Part shown: positions 22,870 through 34,888 of the stretch, one piece after another
Position numbering within the stretch: the stretch's first letter is position 1
Layout: each line of letters begins with the position of its first letter
Assembly (NCBI GenBank): GCA_026874595.1
Contig: CM049307.1
Span: 32,349,862-32,413,861, forward strand
Direction: 5' to 3'
Length of the DNA stretch: 64,000 bases
From: Sipunculus nudus
Taxonomy: Eukaryota > Annelida > Sipuncula > Golfingiida > Sipunculidae
Notes under the pieces: generated by a model
What the model was told of the DNA's origin: nothing
Seen by the model: the letters and a program-made list of their open reading frames with translations, nothing else
Database searches by the model: none
Position numbers and translations under genes: made by a program

Positions 22870-25070
22870 TAAGGGCATAAAAAGAGCAGCCGTAAATGTG
22901 TTCTGTCTATTGCAAAACATATAGGGGGTGCCATCAGTTGTTTTCTAAAGACAATTCAATGATCAGTAAGAATGCCAGGTTTGAATGCAATTCATGAATT
23001 CACCAGTCTACTGAGAAAGGTATGCGCGGTGAATGCTTTAGATTGCTTTGTAAAGGTACCGAAATATCTATTAATTCCTTTATAATATTTGTGCCACCAC
23101 CGATAAAGTTTTCATGCTTTTTTACCTAGATAAGCTATTGAAATTTGAATATTTTGAATTTTGTTCATTAAGGATCTATTTATATGACGTGCACTATAGC
23201 CTGTACGTTTCCACACTAGCTGTTTTCTAGCCCATGAATGTTCACGTGACTCTCTAACTTGTTTCCTAAATGAAAAACAAGGACCGATGGTTATACAGGG
23301 GTTGTTAACATGAAGGACCCTCTGTGTCTTATCGGGGATCGTCACATACGCATTACGTAGCAAGAGTGATTCCCTATATGATCAAATCGCAGCATCTATT
23401 CAAGGTAAACACTACTCTTAAAAATTTGACTGAACATTGCATAAAGTTCATTGAAAGTAAAAATGGCTTTAATGGGAAAATATACATAAATTACGATGAA
23501 TCATACAAGTCGTGCATTACGAGGCTGCCCGATTCCATGCACCATTTTCAAGACTGAGGAAATGAAATAAGATGCATTGCTTTTTAGCAACAATGTTAAT
23601 GTGATTTCCAAAATGTTCTTTGGTTGGTCATGTTTTGTGTTTTATTGCTGTTGCCTTTTTGGCAAAGAGTGACTCATGGTATTAATAACATCAGGCTGAC
23701 GAAACATTTATAACCTACTTAAGGAGATCGTGTGACATGCGTGTTTGGTGCTTTTTAACAGGTATAGCAGACCCTATAGACAACCCTAACCCGGCCACAT
23801 TTTTTAAAGATATTGACAATTAATTGTTGTATGTCAAAAGCGGTCTTGTTTAGCGTATTCAATATAAATTGGTACACCCAAATATCGGTCTAACATTAAG
23901 GTTGCATTCAGAACTGACATTAACCGCTTAATCTAAAATCAATCCAAAAGTGGTTTTAACTTAATTGTAGACCCCATAAGGTGCAAATTATTTTTAACCC
24001 GGTACAGTGTTCTTTCTAATGGTATAAACATGTTTGATCTTTTTATTTATTTTCACGTGCACGGTTTGACAATTTCAATTTATTTAAAGGCACAGTATTT
24101 CAAGCACCCAGCAACAGTAAGCGACTTTTTTGTTGGCTAATTTTAAACGGTAGGGCAACATCTCAAGAGTATTTTTGTTGTTCCTCTACTGTATCTTCTT
24201 GTACAAAAATTAATATTTTTTTTATTGAATTAACATTTAAAAATTTCAGTTTAAGCTAGATAGAGACATGATAGAGTTTAAAAAATACTTGAGAAATTAT
24301 CATATTGTTTAATATTATAGCCCGCTGAAAAGTGGCCTGGGTGATTTAAATAGCATACTGTTTAAAAATATAAAAAAATATCTTATAATTTTCCATGAAA
24401 ATGAATGAAATTTACAAAAATTGCTGATGTTGACTTTTTGTTTTGTTAAGTTTTATCCATTCGAAATTTGAGATAATTCTGTGCAAAAAGTCATCTATCG
24501 TGACGCTTCTTTTTGAATGTTACAAGTGTGTTTATTTCATAATAAGAAATGACCATATGTAAACACAATATACACAATATGAAGTCTGTGTCACATTGAG
24601 GACATATTTAATACCAACTACCCCCCCCCCCCCCCCCCCCCCTCCGTGGATGAGAGAAAGAGAGTCAACACTGACACCCCCATTGATACTACATATACCG
24701 AGTTATTTGACAGGAAATAATGTGACCTTTGACCTGCCTATCCGGGACTCCCCTACAAAAAGGTGACAGCATTAAAACAGTTAAGCTTCCGCTGTGAGAG
24801 GTAGTTCAACATCCTGTTTCATGTGAACTGTAAATACCGTGACCGGTGAACTTTTGGTTTTTAATCTGAAATAATTCATGGCAATGCAAGATCTTATAAT
24901 CCGACTGTTGCTCAGGTGGGTTTCAATTTAAAAAGACATCTTTCAAATTTAAATCTTAATGATTTGATATCTGGATTAATATGCATTGTTATGTATAATA
25001 TGTAGTTATTTATATGATATAAATGTAAATATCGTTATGCATCTTCGAAGAATTTATACAGAATAACCTA
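22870..25070. other. Intergenic stretch upstream of gene A, no supported gene
   Basis: Mostly AT-rich. Short frames at 23,112-23,363 (minus) and 23,324-23,557 (plus) overlap each other and lack recognisable motifs. A long poly-C run lies near 24,630. Confidence 0.4.
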
Positions 25071-25157
25071 ACAGATTTATTCTGTGATCAGCCTTCGTGA
25101 GTTCGGTAATGCAGAGGAAACTGGGAGCTATAAAGACAACAGTATAGTGTCCTCAAA

Positions 25158-25209
25158 ATGAAAATCAAAAGTGGACTGAATGGCTTCAGGAAACAGCAAC
25201 CACCGCCAC
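25158..25209 (+). CDS. Gene A exon 1 (17 codons plus 1 nt)
   Basis: The ATG follows CTCAAA (A at -3). The exon ends CCGCCAC|GTGAGT, a near-perfect donor. A real first coding exon this short could be missed by gene finders. An additional upstream coding exon cannot be excluded. Confidence 0.6.
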
Positions 25210-25634
25210 GTGAGTAATACATATATTGATGTTTTATTTTGATGAGTGATATATTCTCTCAGTGTTATATACATGGGTCTTCTTTTATTTTGTAACCATC
25301 ATTAAATCAAGTGAAAGGGGTTTGTCAAAAGGGGCATTATAAAATACATAAATATTATACTGATATTAAAGAGAGTTTCCTTCAAAGTGGTATAAGAACA
25401 AATTTGTTAAGATTTGGTATTTTCAAAACTGATCTTTGTCATCTTCACGCAGCCCACTGTATCCATGAATAACACTCCCCCCCCCCCCCCACCCAACCAG
25501 GGCATGGCCTAATGGATTCAATTTAATAAGGAACCGGTTGACGAAGTTTGGCCTAAAGCCTATATATATGAGAATAAATTACTAAGGTTGTAGAAGGACG
25601 TCCATAGAATGAAGTACACACATATACACACCTC

Positions 25635-25679
<45 letters not shown>

Positions 25680-28600
25680 TCATATGTAAATACATATAAA
25701 GGTATGTATATATATGTATATACATAGATGTAAACATATAGATACATACATACATAAACAGACACAGGGGTGCCCCCATGCAGGAATTAGAGAAGAGAAT
25801 ATTGGCTCCCATCTTTTTATAACCAAATACCAAGAAACATTCTGAGTATATTGAATTATTCAATATATATATTATATATATAAATCAAATTAAAGTGTCA
25901 TCCTTTGGTGTACTGGTTTGTAGTTTGTAGGTTTTGTTAAGATTAGTAATAAATCAATAATCCAAACAGTAACCGTGTTTACAACTGGCCGTGTCATATA
26001 TCATGTCCTATGACATAATCGTGGATTCCCCATTATCATCGCCGGTCACAGGTACGGCCGTCCTTATACTGATTTATCAGTGATGGAGGCAAATCCACAC
26101 CATCCGATTCCTAGTGCAAATCCAAGTCCAGGCCACTCGAGTACAAGTCCTAGTCCCTAAAAAAAGTGGACTCGAGTTCGGTCTCAAGTACCGAATTGAG
26201 TTCAACATCACTGTGATTTATCAACTGAATTTTAAAATAACTTAATAGTTTGTAATATTGAGTAAGTAATGGTGGGCAGTTTGGTTTATGTATCCCCAGA
26301 CAAATTCGGGGGTAACTATGGTTAATAGCACAGTCCGGTTCACCAGAAAAATCTTGTGAGCGAGATTATTCACGATATATTTCACGGATCTTTGTCAAAC
26401 AATAGATGTGCATAGGTATGGGTAAGAGGACGAAACCTAATTAAAATGGGGTCATGACTTTTTCCAGGCAGTGAGTCTGACCTTTAATAAAACCTTTATT
26501 TGGGGAAAAATCACACATCATCATGAATATCCCAAGGCAGGTTGCATGGATTGATCAACCGGGAGACTGGTGACGCCATCTATATTAATCCTTTTCTTGT
26601 GTCGCGCCTTTTAATATACCCAACATTGCTACTTAACAGGACTGTTAGCATTATAAATCAAACACTCTTCGAAGGTTTTCTATCATATTATGCACATGCA
26701 TAGATATAGGTTATAGGTTGAAGTCTATTCAAACTGGGGTCATGACCTTTGCTAAGAGAGTGGCGAAAAAAACAAACAAAACATTGTTTCTCAAGTGGAT
26801 GGAAGTATTATTCTTAAAATCAAAATGAAAGATTTCAGATGATAAGTTGTCGAAGGAGTGCGAAAACTAGTGACCTTGACTTTTAGGTCAAATCTGATGA
26901 TATACAGGATTATTGTGAATTGTTGAAGTACACTATCTGTTTTCTTCAATTATGACACACAAACTGTTTCCACCATGTTCTCAGACACGTTTGACAACTG
27001 GTGATCTTGAGTTTGGCCTTGAAGGGCAAATTTGCGAATATATAGGATTTGTGAACGATATAACTTTTTAAGTGCTGCTTTTTTCCCCTCAAATTTGACA
27101 CAAAACTTTTTGAAGACTAGTGGCCTTGACCTTGCTTTTCAAGTCAAATCTGCAGAAACAGAGGATTTTTGGAACGTTTGTTTTTGTGAACAGAATATTT
27201 TTTTTTCAACTTTGACACACACAAAAATTTCCAACAAGATCTCGCATTTGTTCGAAAGCATGTGACCTTGACCTTGCTTTTCAGTCTTAAAGGTGAAGAA
27301 CAGTTGGAATTTTTTAACCCAATAACGTTTGAATAACTGTATATTTGGTCTTCAAATTTGATACGAGAATTGTTTCCCCCAAGTTGTCGAACAAGTTCAA
27401 TCATTTGAGACCTTGACCGTGGTCTTGGCCTGGTCAAGTGCCAGTATTTGCTTCAGAATCAGGGAGCCTATTTTAGAGAGGGCATGCCTTAATTTTCTCG
27501 GGATACTACGGGATCTCCGATGCCAGAAAATACTTTTTAACAATGGTTTGCTTATTGTATCCGCCAAGACAAAGTTTTGCGACATTATGTTTTCAAGCGG
27601 TTTTACTCTTGGACCAATCTTCCTGAAATCCGGCATACTTATTGGGTCACATGTAAACTTGTGCCTTATAAAGATGGTGGTGCCACCTGCATTCATTTTC
27701 CTGTAGTGTCTATCATTGCATCTTTTTCTAGTGATAATAGCACATATCTCAGGAGTGGTTCAGTATATAAGGCTGAAATTGCGCAAACATAGATCTCCCA
27801 TACCTTATTCTCATACACAAGCCTGGTGACGCCACCTTCAATGGTTTTCCAGTGAGTTCCATACATAAATCTGCTTTGGTGAAAATTGAACATATCTGAG
27901 GAATGGATGGATGTATCAGCCTGATTTTTTTCCGCTTGGGATGGCTTTATAGTTAACCAGACAGGGGGAGCCACCTACAATTAATTATTTGTAAAATACG
28001 TGAATGCATTTATATCAGGAGTGGTTAAATAAATCAGCCTGAAAATTTGCATGTCCATATAAATCTTGGGTTTCTTTATCTTGTATACAAGACTGGTCGC
28101 GCCACCTGCAATCGTTTTTGCTTGTAATCCCAAATATCTCAGGAGAGCTTTTGCGTATCGGTCTGAAATTGTTGATCCATCTCGGGTAGTTTTCTTGAAC
28201 ACATGACTGTAGTGGCGTCACAAAAACCTACAATCACGTATTTTTTAAATACATTCATGGATCTATCTCAGGAAATCGGCCTGAATTTTGCATGTCCATA
28301 GATCTAAGACGACATTATCTTGTACACATGACTTCAATATTTTTTAGTTAGTGCATCCGTGCGTGATGGGATATTGGGCATCTCTAATTCCACAAATTAG
28401 GGGGGCTGTCACGTCCGGAGGGATTCCATGCCTCACTTTATTCATGCCCCTGTGATTTGGCGGATACCTGTAGTCGCTTGTCTGCTACCCATTTTCTAGT
28501 TTATTTATTATTTTTGATGTTAACTACTAGTATTTCTTTACCAAGACAGTTTTATTCAGCTTCCCGCTTCTACGATGGTATCATCGATTTTATTACTGAC

Positions 28601-29373
28601 TGCTTTAATTTTAAACCGCTGACTGTAAAATATGGGCGTTTTCATGAAATACAAAGATAAATGCCATAGTTGGCACAGTAACACCTCATGTACAAATGGC
28701 ATGAACGCGAGCATCACTTTTTAAAGTTATGTCAGTTTGTCAGTTCATTGGCATTTAATTTTTAATATTAACAATATATACAATATAATATGTGAACGTT
28801 GAAGTATTCAACAGACAAAGAAGCCCAGCCATGAGCTCTGTCTCAAAGACTGGTGTTCAGTGATATTAACGCCTTGTAGATGCACCTTGTAGATGTTTGT
28901 TCATGTTGTTTTTTTAAGTTGCCTTCTACTGTTATATGAAGGTCCAAAATATTTGTTTACAATCAGATATTAATTTCTAGACATTCCTGCAAAAGAAGAA
29001 GACGTTGGGCGGTATGACTTTATGACAGTGACTCTTCACAGTCATGCAGAAGAGAAGGCTGATTGTTATAAGACGTTGATGTCCTTTGACGAATGTGAAT
29101 GGGCACGTGACCACTCCAGCCCTCCTGAAGTTAATGAAAATGCATGTACCAAAACTCTCGTCAGACAGAATAGATGGCAAAGGAAGAAAGAGTCATGGAT
29201 AAGAGGCAAGTTTCTACTCCTAATATCTAAGTGAGCAAAATGATTTGTTTTGTTTAAATACGTAACACGAGGTTTATTGGCTGAAATGATAGACCTTAAT
29301 ATGTCGTATCCATGGAAGAAAGCGTCATAAATATTAACATTTCTCTGTTTGAACACACGCACGTACACACACA

Positions 29374-29467
<94 letters not shown>

Positions 29468-29749
29468 AAGCAAGAGAGATAGAAACAATGTAATTACTCG
29501 CAACGTTTAGTTTTTGTTAAAACCTCTTTTATACATCATTTATATTTTGGTTTATTTATGCATACAAGCAACAATTGTGATTTTTTAAGTATTGTTACAT
29601 GCTGTATTTACTGTATTGCAGCTGTATGGTGGACAGGGTGGATCTTGTGCTGTCCTCTCTTTTCCTTCTTGCTCTGTTTGAGGGAGGAACCAGACTACGA
29701 TGACCCCGACGACCTCCGCGAAGACGACTGTCTCCCATGGGTCGTCTGA
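25158..29749 (+). CDS. Gene A: small tail-anchored-like membrane protein, 134 aa, three exons
   Basis: Exons 25,158-25,209, 28,981-29,205 and 29,622-29,749 join in phase 1 at both junctions. The product starts MKIKSGLNGF. Its middle is polar and ends in a basic cluster (RWQRKKESWIR). The last exon encodes a hydrophobic segment of about 20 residues (residues ~95-114, VWWTGWILCCPLF onward) and then an acidic tail with EDDCLP near the end. No N-terminal signal peptide is seen. Basic residues before the segment suggest a cytosolic N-terminus with one C-terminal membrane span. I do not recognise the family. The model is supported by gene B, which has the same phases and an equally long last exon. 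The second junction uses a GC donor. An AATAAA at 30,202-30,207 could end the transcript. Confidence 0.72.
25640..25677. repeat. (TA)n microsatellite in gene A intron 1
   Basis: AT run followed by TA/CA-rich low-complexity sequence to about 25,760. Confidence 0.9.
25966..26848 (+). repeat. Repeat block with inverted partner at 37,988-38,815
   Basis: Collinear similarity in inverse orientation extends over about 850 bp, including CAGTCCGGTTCACCAGAAA, TATTTCACGGATCTTT and AAATGAAAGATTTCAGATGA. Both edges are sharp. It lies in gene A intron 1. It may be two copies of one unclassified element. Confidence 0.8.
26870..27430. repeat. Diverged repeats carrying GACCTTGACC motifs
   Basis: Clusters of TGACCTTGACC-type sequence near 26,875, 27,122, 27,262 and 27,408 alternate with related spacer (CAAATTTGACACA...). 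The same family forms a more regular array at 56,230-57,070. Confidence 0.65.
27549..28490. mobile_element. Pearl/HINE-like element 3, in gene A intron 1
   Basis: The left end is TTATTGTATCCGCCAAGAC; the right end includes TTTGGCGGATACCTGTAG, TCGCTTGTCTGCTACCC and TTCTAGTTT. The core is a tandem array of about 140-bp units with CTCAGGAGTGG and GGCGCCACC-type blocks. It has the clearest pair of ends of the four copies. Confidence 0.75.
28981..29205 (+). CDS. Gene A exon 2 (225 nt, phase 1 to 1)
   Basis: The acceptor is ...TTAATTTCTAG and the donor is AAGAG|GCAAGT, a GC donor. Read-through of that donor would add GKFLLLISK and stop, giving a form without the membrane segment. Confidence 0.7.
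29350..29470. repeat. Compound (CA)n(TA)n(GA)n microsatellite in gene A intron 2
   Basis: AC, AT and AG dinucleotide blocks in succession, about 210 bp upstream of exon 3. Confidence 0.95.
29622..29749 (+). CDS. Gene A exon 3: membrane segment plus acidic tail
   Basis: The acceptor is ...ACTGTATTGCAG. The 128-nt coding part ends at TGA (29,747-29,749). It encodes GWILCCPLF, CLREEPDYDD and LREDDCLPW, matching gene B residue by residue at the Gly-Trp-Ile, Cys-Pro-Leu-Phe, Cys-Leu-Arg-Glu and Glu-Asp-Asp-Cys-Leu-Pro positions. Confidence 0.8.
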
Positions 29750-30225
29750 TATGATGATATCCCTAACTGGGACATATGAAAACCAAACATCAGACGAGAA
29801 ACCTGAAGGTGCCTTGTTTATCTCTGTCTCCCATGGAGTTTCCTGGGAGTAAGATAAGAGAAATTACAATGAACTTCGGTTTTATCAAGCCTAAGATACA
29901 CTGCTGTAAGGATTCTCGTTGAAACTTGGCACATGTTGAGTATTCTTAGCATCTTTCTCTATTGTCGGATGAGGGCCTGGTCATCCTTAGAGCATTACTC
30001 CGGCTTCTACTCGATAAATACGGGTCTAATGGCCACAAAACTGTCTCCACAGAAGAAAAAATCCTACCCTAAGACTGTCCTCGGAGAACTTCACTTCAGT
30101 GTTGCCGTGCCCTTGTAAAAACCTGGTCCCGCAAAAATATCGAAACCACTCATGGGGGCTGCCATTTTAAATACTGACTAAAACGCGGATGTCTCATGTT
30201 GAATAAAGGGTACCCGCTAGTTAGG
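29750..30225 (+). other. Probable gene A 3' UTR
   Basis: Follows the TGA and contains AATAAA at 30,202-30,207. The short frame at 29,933-30,118 lies inside it and is not supported. Confidence 0.45.
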
Positions 30226-30251
30226 TCAAATAACGTGATATATAACGAGAT

Positions 30252-30431
30252 CAGGGGCGGATCTATGATTTTGGAAAGGGGAGGGTCCCCCCGGGAAGAG
30301 GTCCTCAGGTCCGGGAAGGAGGGGGTCAGGGTCGCAAAATGTAGTTTGAAACCCTAAAAAAAGTATGTTTCAGCTCCAAAAGAAGGGGGGAGGGGGGTTA
30401 CCCCCTTGACCTTCCTCTGGATCCGCCACTG
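30252..30431. mobile_element. MITE with CAGGGGCGGATC ends
   Basis: CAGGGGCGGATC at the left and GATCCGCCACTG at the right are inverted with one mismatch, enclosing 180 bp of G-rich and C-rich sequence. Fragments occur at about 12,712 and 33,956. Confidence 0.7.
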
Positions 30432-30449
30432 GGGCAGTATATGAGACGC

Positions 30450-32680
30450 TATTGAGTGTTTTTAGATAACGGTTTTTAGAAAATCAAGGGGACACACAAA
30501 TACACATATTACAAACAGGCAATGAATTAAATATATTAATATTATCCATTGTTGTCATGAATTTGGTCGCAGCATTGCGATTTGAATGGTTTACAGTTCT
30601 GAAGGCACTGGCTTAAGACGAAGGAATAACTCGGACACGAATGGGGATAATTTTACACGGCCATAAATATTCACCCCTTGATTTGAATATTTCAGCGGGT
30701 TTCGTAATAACAATCTATGCATTGTCAGAAGGGAACTGGCAAGGTTCTGCCATTGCCATTGCAATTTTTCAGTGATTAGCGTCAGCTTCGTTTGACATAC
30801 AAATACTCTTGACAGCTCATTCGGAAAACAGCAATTCTTTTTCTTGCACCTTTTCCTATGATTGTGTAAAATCGTGGAGCGCTCTCATGGAATAACCATT
30901 CCTAACCCACTGCCATGCGGTACTTATAAATATATATATTTCAATACAAATACAGGAGATGTTATGACCACGAAAACTTGTTCGGATGGATTTGTATATA
31001 CTGTACATATATATGTGACTTATTTTGGAAATTATGAATTTTTCTCGCTTATTTCATCGATGCATTTAAAAAAAAGCAAATGTAGGTTAATATGCGTGTC
31101 ATCACCTTTTTGTTATCAGAAAACCATAACGTAACCTTACATACCTCGTGTTTTATGTCGTTGTGGTTATACGCCTTATCACGTGAGGTTGTTCTCATAT
31201 ATATAAACATATCGGTAAACACTTCAAATATATGCAGTTGTCCCCTAAAAGTCCCTTTCACTATATGACGGTAAATAATATTCAAGGTCTTCCGAGTATA
31301 GACTTGAGCTACGATCCTTGAGCTGATAACCATTGTATAATTAGATATATGTTTCCATTGCATAATTACACAACGTTACATGATAAGGTTAATATAAAGA
31401 CAGTAGACTCATTAATCTAAACGCGCATCGAAAGTTGTTGCCAGTGCATCACTCTTATATCTTGGGAAATTAATTAAAGAGAAAATGTCAATCATTTATC
31501 CAGGTCACGACCACTTGTTCACATTCCCGTAGGTGTTTATAATTTCGAGGTTTTATATATATAGTGAACATATATTGCTGTTAATATGCTGATATGCTAG
31601 TACCATTTCAATCATGTTTTTGAATGTATAATGATCTGTACAGTGGATGACCCTAATTGTCATTTAGGCTCTTGCATGTCCTAGTTCAATATATATATAT
31701 ATATATATATATACCTAATTAATTCATTCGGGTATATTTACCCGATATATATTTTCTTCCTGATATAGTACATTACATCTAGATAAGAATTTCCCTTTCA
31801 TCAGAATACTTTATCTTGATAAGGTGTATAGGATTTGTTTTTATAATCCGTGTGGGTACAATGACTGACCTATATTACACTAAAGTTCCATTTACAGCTA
31901 ATTTAGGGTTCACATGGTTTTATCATTTTTACATGTGGTTTTTAAGAGATCATATACCTGTATATACATATTTTGCTTTTACATTTATAATATGTATCCG
32001 TATTCAAGAAAGAATATATTGTACATCAGTGAGTAATTGGTAATCATAAATGAAACTCAACTTGACGTTTAAATATTCTTGTAAAATGTCAACGTAAAAT
32101 TAACAAATTATTTATTATGTCAAAGTGACAAGCCACTTTTCATGTCATGTATATATAGAGACTAAAAGGTATATAATTATACCTGCTCTGGGAACAAAGG
32201 TGTCATATTTTCCCCTTTGGTTTGTAAGTTGGTTTGTCTGTAAACTACTTTATGAAATAAGTATGGAGCGGTTTTGCTGAAACATTGTCGAGGGTTAATG
32301 ATTCTTCAAAGGACCAATCCTTTGAAATTTAGAGGTAATCTGGATATATAAATAATTATATATATATATATATTATTAATTAATTATAAGGATCACATAC
32401 TTTTGAGGGGCAGTTCGATTATTTTGTCCTAGCTAGAGGCGCTTATTCATAGGTAATGGGGACAGCATTTTTTTGCATGCACTAACCTAGTGAATCTGTG
32501 TTACTGAAGAGTGACTTGTGTACTATGCATAACAGTCGGACTAGAAGATTACGATAAATGTTTGCAGGCTCCGACAACACAATTTTGTCACAAATAAATA
32601 AGTTTTTTTTACCATGAATATTTTGTCATAATAAAGGACACTTTATCTTGTAAATGGTTTTGGTATGTATCGTATCATAT
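30450..32680. other. Intergenic stretch without supported genes
   Basis: AT-rich, with (TA)n tracts near 31,689-31,713 and 32,357-32,373. Frames at 30,862, 31,049 and 31,816 show no motif or splice support. Confidence 0.4.
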
Positions 32681-32690
32681 ACTGTGGTTG

Positions 32691-32990
32691 GCTTCATATT
32701 CGCGAGGCTGAAATTTCGCGATTTCTCCATTTTTAATGTTTCGCGAGGGTTTCATTTTTGCGATCTCACCAGAACCTATATCAAATCTTTGGCAAAGCAA
32801 TACCTGTGTGTATCATAAAATGAGAGAAGTGATGAGTTTGTAATATTCTTCTCATATAACGATGGGCCCGTACACAAAGCACATACAGAGTAAATCAAAT
32901 CTAAGGGAACGTTTTCCCTATACCTCCATGGATGAATTTTATCATAAAATTTCTCACTGTTCTTACCTATTCACATACAAGTATTGGCTA

Positions 32991-33028
<38 letters not shown>

Positions 33029-33162
33029 TATATATATATATATATATATAAGAAGGACATACTCAATTGGCCTATTATTCCCGAGGGTTTCATTTTCGCG
33101 ATTATTTCCCAATCGCGAATATCGCGAAATTAAATCCCTCGCGAACAAAAAGGCAACCACAG
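32691..33162. mobile_element. DNA-transposon-like element with TTCGCGAGG-rich inverted ends
   Basis: The left end is ACTGTGGTTGGCTTCATATT and the right end in inverse is ACTGTGGTTGCCTTTTTGTT; both lead into TTCGCGAGG and AATTTCGCGAT blocks. Flanking TA on both sides suggests a TA target site. A (TA)n tract (about 32,995-33,050) sits inside. No coding frame. Confidence 0.75.
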
Positions 33163-33955
33163 TAGTTACTCTCCATTCTGCCATCTCGATGAAACGACGA
33201 GAAGACGAGAGATGCTGTATATTTTTATCATTTTGGATTATGTTTTGTGTTCATGGACATTGAATAAAAAGCGAAAAAAGTATTGCTGTGAATATTCTGT
33301 TACCATTTATTATTTTCGCCCTGTTAGAGTACATTACACGTATTCATTACACAGTCGTATGTGGTAGATCGGAATACTTTATCCTGATAAAATGTGTGTA
33401 TTTAACCTTCCACACGTTATTTTCCGTCTTTCCCCATGTGAGTGTACTCACTGCCCTGCATGACACATCCATCTATCAGTTGTCTTTGAGCACACATGAG
33501 ACAGAATGGTTACATGTGGTTTTGTAGGAATGATTCGTTTACGTATATGTGTTTGCGTTAACAATAAGTACGTACATGCATATGTAAGAATGGAATCCAC
33601 GTTTATATATTTCATGGTTAAAAACCCGTCTACAGCATTAATATCTCTAAATTGTCTTAGAAATTTTCTTTTTATAAATGTCAGCCTGATATTAACTGAA
33701 AATCTCACTGACCATGTATAATGGCTTTATATGAATGTTAATGAAATGACTTACTTTGTATCGTATCATAGTAACTATCGTTTCAAATATTCGATAAACA
33801 TATCAAATGACTTTGACTGGTAGGTGTATCATTTCCGTATATCCGTAACCGTAAATCATTACATTTAACAGACTTTTATCATGTCACTTGATTGCAAGTT
33901 ATATCATGTCACTGTACCAAGAATGTATCAGGTTTGTTCAAGTGACAAGTTGTGC

Positions 33956-34090
33956 AAGGGCGGATTCATGATTTAGGAAAATAAGCAGGGGAACAATTGA
34001 CCTAGATGAAAATTTCCAGGTCCAGAAAAGGGGAGGGCCAGGCCGCATAAAATGGTCTGAAACCCTTAAAATTTTATGTGGTCCAGATGC
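33956..34090. mobile_element. Partial copy of the CAGGGGCGGATC MITE
   Basis: Starts AAGGGCGGATTCATGATTTA and keeps the internal blocks CCAGGTCCAGAAAAGG and GTCTGAAACCCTTAAA, but lacks the right end. Confidence 0.55.
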
Positions 34091-34099
34091 GACTTGAGA

Positions 34100-34880
34100 C
34101 ATTCCATGCTTTACTCATAAAGTTGGCATATTTGTAATAAATACGTGCTCATCAGGTTTTTCTTTTCCTGTAACAGTCCTATATACTTGCACATGAACGT
34201 GCTTAAAGGTTTACAGTGCATGTAAACGAATACACGTTATTGGTCTTACTAATTGTCTTGTATTTGATGCAGACTATCCTCAGTTTAAATATTTAAAGTC
34301 ATTTCTGTTCATATATATTCAATCGAATGTGCATACCTTACCATAAATATGTTTATATGTAAAGGCTCTGCGGTGGTCGATAAGAAAACCGCCCATAGTC
34401 AAAATTTGTACCCATATCTAACCATGTGTGCGATAGTCTTTCTAGGCATCTTTCCATTGAGACAGGTGTATGTAAAAAGAAGCAATCATCACACTTAGCA
34501 ATGGAAAATTCCATTAAAAACTATTTTGATAAATGATTAATCATGCACTTTGTAAAAGGCGGCTTGACAAAGCCAGTGCAGTGATTAATTACGTTGTAAG
34601 AGGTACTAAAAACACAGTAAAATATGTTGACGTGTCCTCATTAGAGTGCACGCAGGAGATTAAATATCAAGTTCATAGACCTTGCACATACATGTAACCA
34701 CTGTGTATTATTGCTACCCATGGGATTTCCCCCTGATTACTGTCATTAATTTTAAGTTGGCTGCTTTATCAAATCCCCTACTTATGCTGATTTGATATTG
34801 ATATGATATTGTTCAATAGTAATATCAATAGCTTAGTGTGGACAGATCGCTGGATTCCCTTCTTTTGTTTACGGATTAAA
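34100..34880. other. Stretch without recognisable features
   Basis: AT-rich; no open frame with support, no repeat match noticed within the window. Confidence 0.4.
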
Positions 34881-34888
34881 AAACAATG

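Noticed and set aside
25553-25863. Minus-strand frames rich in Tyr/Ile
   Set aside because: Translation of a (TA)n/(CA)n microsatellite.
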